Assembly (NCBI GenBank): GCA_964627045.1
Contig: CAZVIK010000219.1
Coordinates: 1-6,348 of the forward strand
From: CAZVIK01 sp964627045
GTDB taxonomy: Bacteria; Acidobacteriota; Terriglobia; Bryobacterales; Bryobacteraceae
Length of the DNA: 6,348 nucleotides
Reading direction: 5' to 3'
Shown: in pieces, positions 4,549 through 6,348 of the stretch
Numbering within the stretch: the stretch's first letter is position 1
Layout of the letters: every line of letters starts with the position of its first letter
Notes under the pieces: generated by a model
What the model saw: the letters and a program-made list of their open reading frames with translations, nothing else
What the model was told of the DNA's origin: nothing
Database searches by the model: none
Position numbers and translations under genes: made by a program

Positions 4549-5736
4549 ATGAGGATCCTTTTCCTTGCGCCACAGCCGTTTTTCCGGGTTCGCGGGACCC
4601 CGCTGAACGTGCGCAACGTGCTTACGGCGCTCAGCGAGGCCGGACACCAGGTGGATTTGCTGTGTTTCCCGTGGGGCGAGGACGTCGAGATCCCCGGCGT
4701 GACCATCCACCGCGTCGTCCGGATCCCCGGCCTGCGCGAGATCAAGGTGGGGCCGTCCATCGCCAAGGCCGTGATGGATTCCCTGATGTTCTGGCAGGCG
4801 CTGTGGATGTGCCTCCGCAACCGCTACGACGTGATCCACGCGGTCGAGGAATCGGCGTTCTTCGCGGTGCTGTTCAAGAGGCTGTTCCGGTGCCGGCTGG
4901 TGTACGACATGGATTCCTCGATCTCCGACCAGCTCGGCTACACGGGCTTCATGCCGTTCCGCCCGGTCCTGGCCCTGGTCGCGCGGCTGGAGCGCCGGGC
5001 GATGCGCAGGGCGGATTTCGTGCTGACGGTCTGCCGGGCGCTGACCGACGACGTGCGCCGCCGCGAGCCCTCGGCGCGGGTCGTGCAGATCGAGGACGCG
5101 CCGGTGGAGGCGGAGTTCCAGGACGACCTCGAAGGCGCGCGGAAGCTCCGCGAAGAGCTCGGGCTGGGCGACGCGCCGGCGGTCGTCTACACGGGCAACT
5201 TCGAGAGCTACCAGGGCCTGGACCTGCTGCTGCGCGCGCTGGCGACGGTCCACCGGCAGCGGCCGGAGGTGCGCGGCGTGCTGGTCGGCGGCGAGCCCGA
5301 GCAGGTCGCGCGCGCGATGAAGGCCGCGCGCAGCCTGGGGTTCGCCGAGGCCTGCGTGTTCACCGGGAAGCGGCCGGTGGAGCAGATGAGGGCCTTCATG
5401 ACGCTGGCGTCGGTCCTGGTCTCGCCGCGCACGAAGGGGACCAACACGGCGCTGAAGGTCTACTCCTACATGCAGAGCGGACGCCCGATCGTGGCGACGC
5501 GGCTGGCGACGCACACGCAGGTGCTGGACGACTCGTGCGCCCTGCTCGTGGCGTCGAACCCCGACGACATCGCCGCCGGCATCCTGCGCGCGCTGAACGA
5601 GCCGCTGTTCGCCGCGGCGCTGGGCCGCGAGGCGTGCGCGCGCGTCGCCACACGCTACAGCCTGGAAGGGTTCAAGGAGAAGATCAAGGAAGCGTACGAG
5701 GCGATGCAAACGGCAAACCTGAAACCGGAAACCTGA
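4549..5736 (+). CDS. Glycosyltransferase family 4 (GT-B fold)
   Basis: A 395-residue cytoplasmic or membrane-associated GT-B enzyme that transfers a sugar from a nucleotide donor. The N-terminal acceptor domain starts MRILFLAPQPFFRVRGTPLN and has the GHQVDLL strand and YDVIHAVEESAF. The C-terminal donor-binding domain begins near residue 205, with VVYTGNFESYQGLDLLLRAL (213-232), VLVGGEP, VFTGKRP and PRTKGTNTALKVYSYMQSGR (293-312) followed by PIVAT. In the usual GT4 EX7E region the first Glu is Ser307 here (KVYSYMQ), as I recall for this subfamily. The start is chosen because the Rossmann strand begins at ATG 4549 and a promoter ends just before it. The last residues (TANLKPET) are encoded by a repeat. 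Next to lptD it may act in cell-surface polysaccharide synthesis; the sugar and acceptor are unknown. Confidence 0.93.
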   Translation: MRILFLAPQPFFRVRGTPLNVRNVLTALSEAGHQVDLLCFPWGEDVEIPGVTIHRVVRIPGLREIKVGPSIAKAVMDSLMFWQALWMCLRNRYDVIHAVEESAFFAVLFKRLFRCRLVYDMDSSISDQLGYTGFMPFRPVLALVARLERRAMRRADFVLTVCRALTDDVRRREPSARVVQIEDAPVEAEFQDDLEGARKLREELGLGDAPAVVYTGNFESYQGLDLLLRALATVHRQRPEVRGVLVGGEPEQVARAMKAARSLGFAEACVFTGKRPVEQMRAFMTLASVLVSPRTKGTNTALKVYSYMQSGRPIVATRLATHTQVLDDSCALLVASNPDDIAAGILRALNEPLFAAALGREACARVATRYSLEGFKEKIKEAYEAMQTANLKPET

Positions 5737-5801
5737 AACTGAGTACTACATCCCACGGTTTCGCTGCAGTACTCAGGTTTCAGGTTTCCGCTTTCAGGTT
5801 T
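5715..5801. repeat. Long hairpin overlapping the glycosyltransferase 3' end
   Basis: The left arm, 5715-5747 (AAACCTGAAACCGGAAACCT then GAAACTGAGTACT), pairs with 5768-5801 (AGTACTCAGGTTTCAGGTTT then CCGCTTTCAGGTTT) around a 20-nt loop. Only one mismatch and one extra base disturb about 33 bp of stem. Each arm consists of degenerate copies of AAACCTG. The arm encodes the last seven residues and the stop of the glycosyltransferase. There is no T-run, so this is not a classic terminator, though it could stop transcription or protect the mRNA end. Confidence 0.88.
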
Positions 5802-5853
5802 CTCTCCGCTGTGCTAGTTTCCGCACACGTTTCCCGGAGATAAACCAGTTCCC

Positions 5854-6348
5854 ATGATGCACGCGAGAACGATCCTGCCGATGGCCGTCGGGCTGGTCCT
5901 CCTTACCCTCCCGGCCGCGGCGCGCGCGCAGGAAGTCCGCCCGCCGGGCGCGGACGCGCCGGTGCCGATGTACACGCCGGTGAGGACGCCGCAGCCGCCC
6001 ACGGCGGCGGAGCGGGCGCTGGGCGTGGAGGTGCGGGCGGACGAGATGGAGTACGACGACACGCGCAAGCTGATGACCGCCCGCGGGAACGTGGTCATCC
6101 GGCAGGGGGCGGACGTCCTGAAGAGCGACTTCATGTCGCTCCGCACGGACACGCAGGAGGCGCACGCGATCGGGACCGTGACGTACGAGCGCGAGGGGTA
6201 TGTCTGGCGCGGCCAGGAGGTGGTCTACAACCTGAAGACCCAGCAGGGCGATTTCGGCAAGTTCAACGCGATGGTCCCCCCGTTCTACGTGCGCGCCGAG
6301 GCATCGCGCCGCGTCTCCGCCGAGGAGTTCGTGATGAAGCACGTGTTC
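5854..6348 (+). CDS. lptD: LPS-assembly protein LptD, N-terminal part (3' end outside window)
   Basis: 165 codons are open to the right edge. The protein starts MMHARTILPMAVGLVLLTLP then AAARAQ, a signal peptide with cleavage after Ala25. A Pro-rich linker (28-52) follows, then an OstA/LptA-like beta-taco domain from about residue 57: VEVRADEMEYDDTRKLMTAR then GNVVIRQGADVLKSD, ahead of GTVTYEREGYVWRGQEVVYN. Such domains bind LPS in the periplasm; in LptD they precede an outer-membrane barrel. LptA alone is shorter and lacks the following PPFYVRAEASRRVSAEEFVM-type segment, so LptD is favoured, but the barrel is not in view. GGAG at 5836-5839 is 14 nt from the first ATG (17 from the second at 5857), rather far. 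It follows the glycosyltransferase in the same direction. Confidence 0.78.
   Translation, partial: MMHARTILPMAVGLVLLTLPAAARAQEVRPPGADAPVPMYTPVRTPQPPTAAERALGVEVRADEMEYDDTRKLMTARGNVVIRQGADVLKSDFMSLRTDTQEAHAIGTVTYEREGYVWRGQEVVYNLKTQQGDFGKFNAMVPPFYVRAEASRRVSAEEFVMKHVF

Noticed and set aside
4381..5709. 442-codon minus-strand frame opposite the glycosyltransferase
   Set aside because: His/Arg/Gln-rich composition typical of an antisense shadow in GC-rich DNA; the GT4 gene explains the region.
4452..5843. 463-codon plus-strand frame overlapping the glycosyltransferase
   Set aside because: Gly/Arg/Ala-rich out-of-frame shadow with no domain, ending in the hairpin.

Overview
The window is high-GC bacterial DNA that looks like the PVC superphylum, most likely a Kiritimatiellota- or Verrucomicrobia-like genome. 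Three things point there: several dispersed intergenic repeat types that I associate with that group (CGCAGAG/CACAGAG, TTCATTCGCG, and 31-bp-spaced TTTTCCAAnnnTTGGAAAA palindromes), an LptD-like protein showing an LPS-type outer membrane, and several genes whose -10 box sits directly before the ATG. The phylum is an inference from pattern memory, not a search. A run of 10 Ns marks a scaffold join, so this is a draft or metagenome assembly.

Layout. (1) 1-453, minus: the 5' part of an exported protein with a BamE/SmpA-like region, running off the left edge. (2) 621-1279, plus: an intact type II toxin-antitoxin pair, an AbrB-type antitoxin overlapping a PIN-domain toxin by ATGA, with its own promoter and operator-like repeats. 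(3) 1280-1415: short repeats nested in each other. (4) 1416-1991, plus: a DUF429 (RNase H-like) gene that has lost its N-terminal part where it meets those repeats. (5) 2017-2934, minus: an HNH endonuclease with an N-terminal domain that may read modified DNA. (6) 2985-3241, minus: a 60-residue single-pass membrane protein cut by the N gap. Both sides of the gap carry the same 15 bp, and joining them there restores the frame. (7) 3290-3790: about 500 bp of dense repeats and no gene. (8) 3810-4114, plus: an internally deleted nucleotidyltransferase remnant overlapping an intact-looking 58-residue partner. (9) 4115-4548: more repeats. (10) 4549-5736, plus: a GT4 glycosyltransferase whose last codons lie in a long hairpin. 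(11) 5854-6348, plus: the N-terminal part of LptD, open to the right edge.

Taken together, cell-envelope genes lie at both ends (exported protein on the left, glycosyltransferase and LptD on the right). The middle is an accessory zone of a toxin-antitoxin pair, a nuclease, two eroded genes and many small repeats. No complete new multi-gene system is convincingly visible. The best leads are the phased palindrome array, the eroded nucleotidyltransferase pair, the HNH protein's unassigned N-terminal domain, the apparent leaderless promoters, and repeats that seem to have inserted into other repeats or into gene ends.
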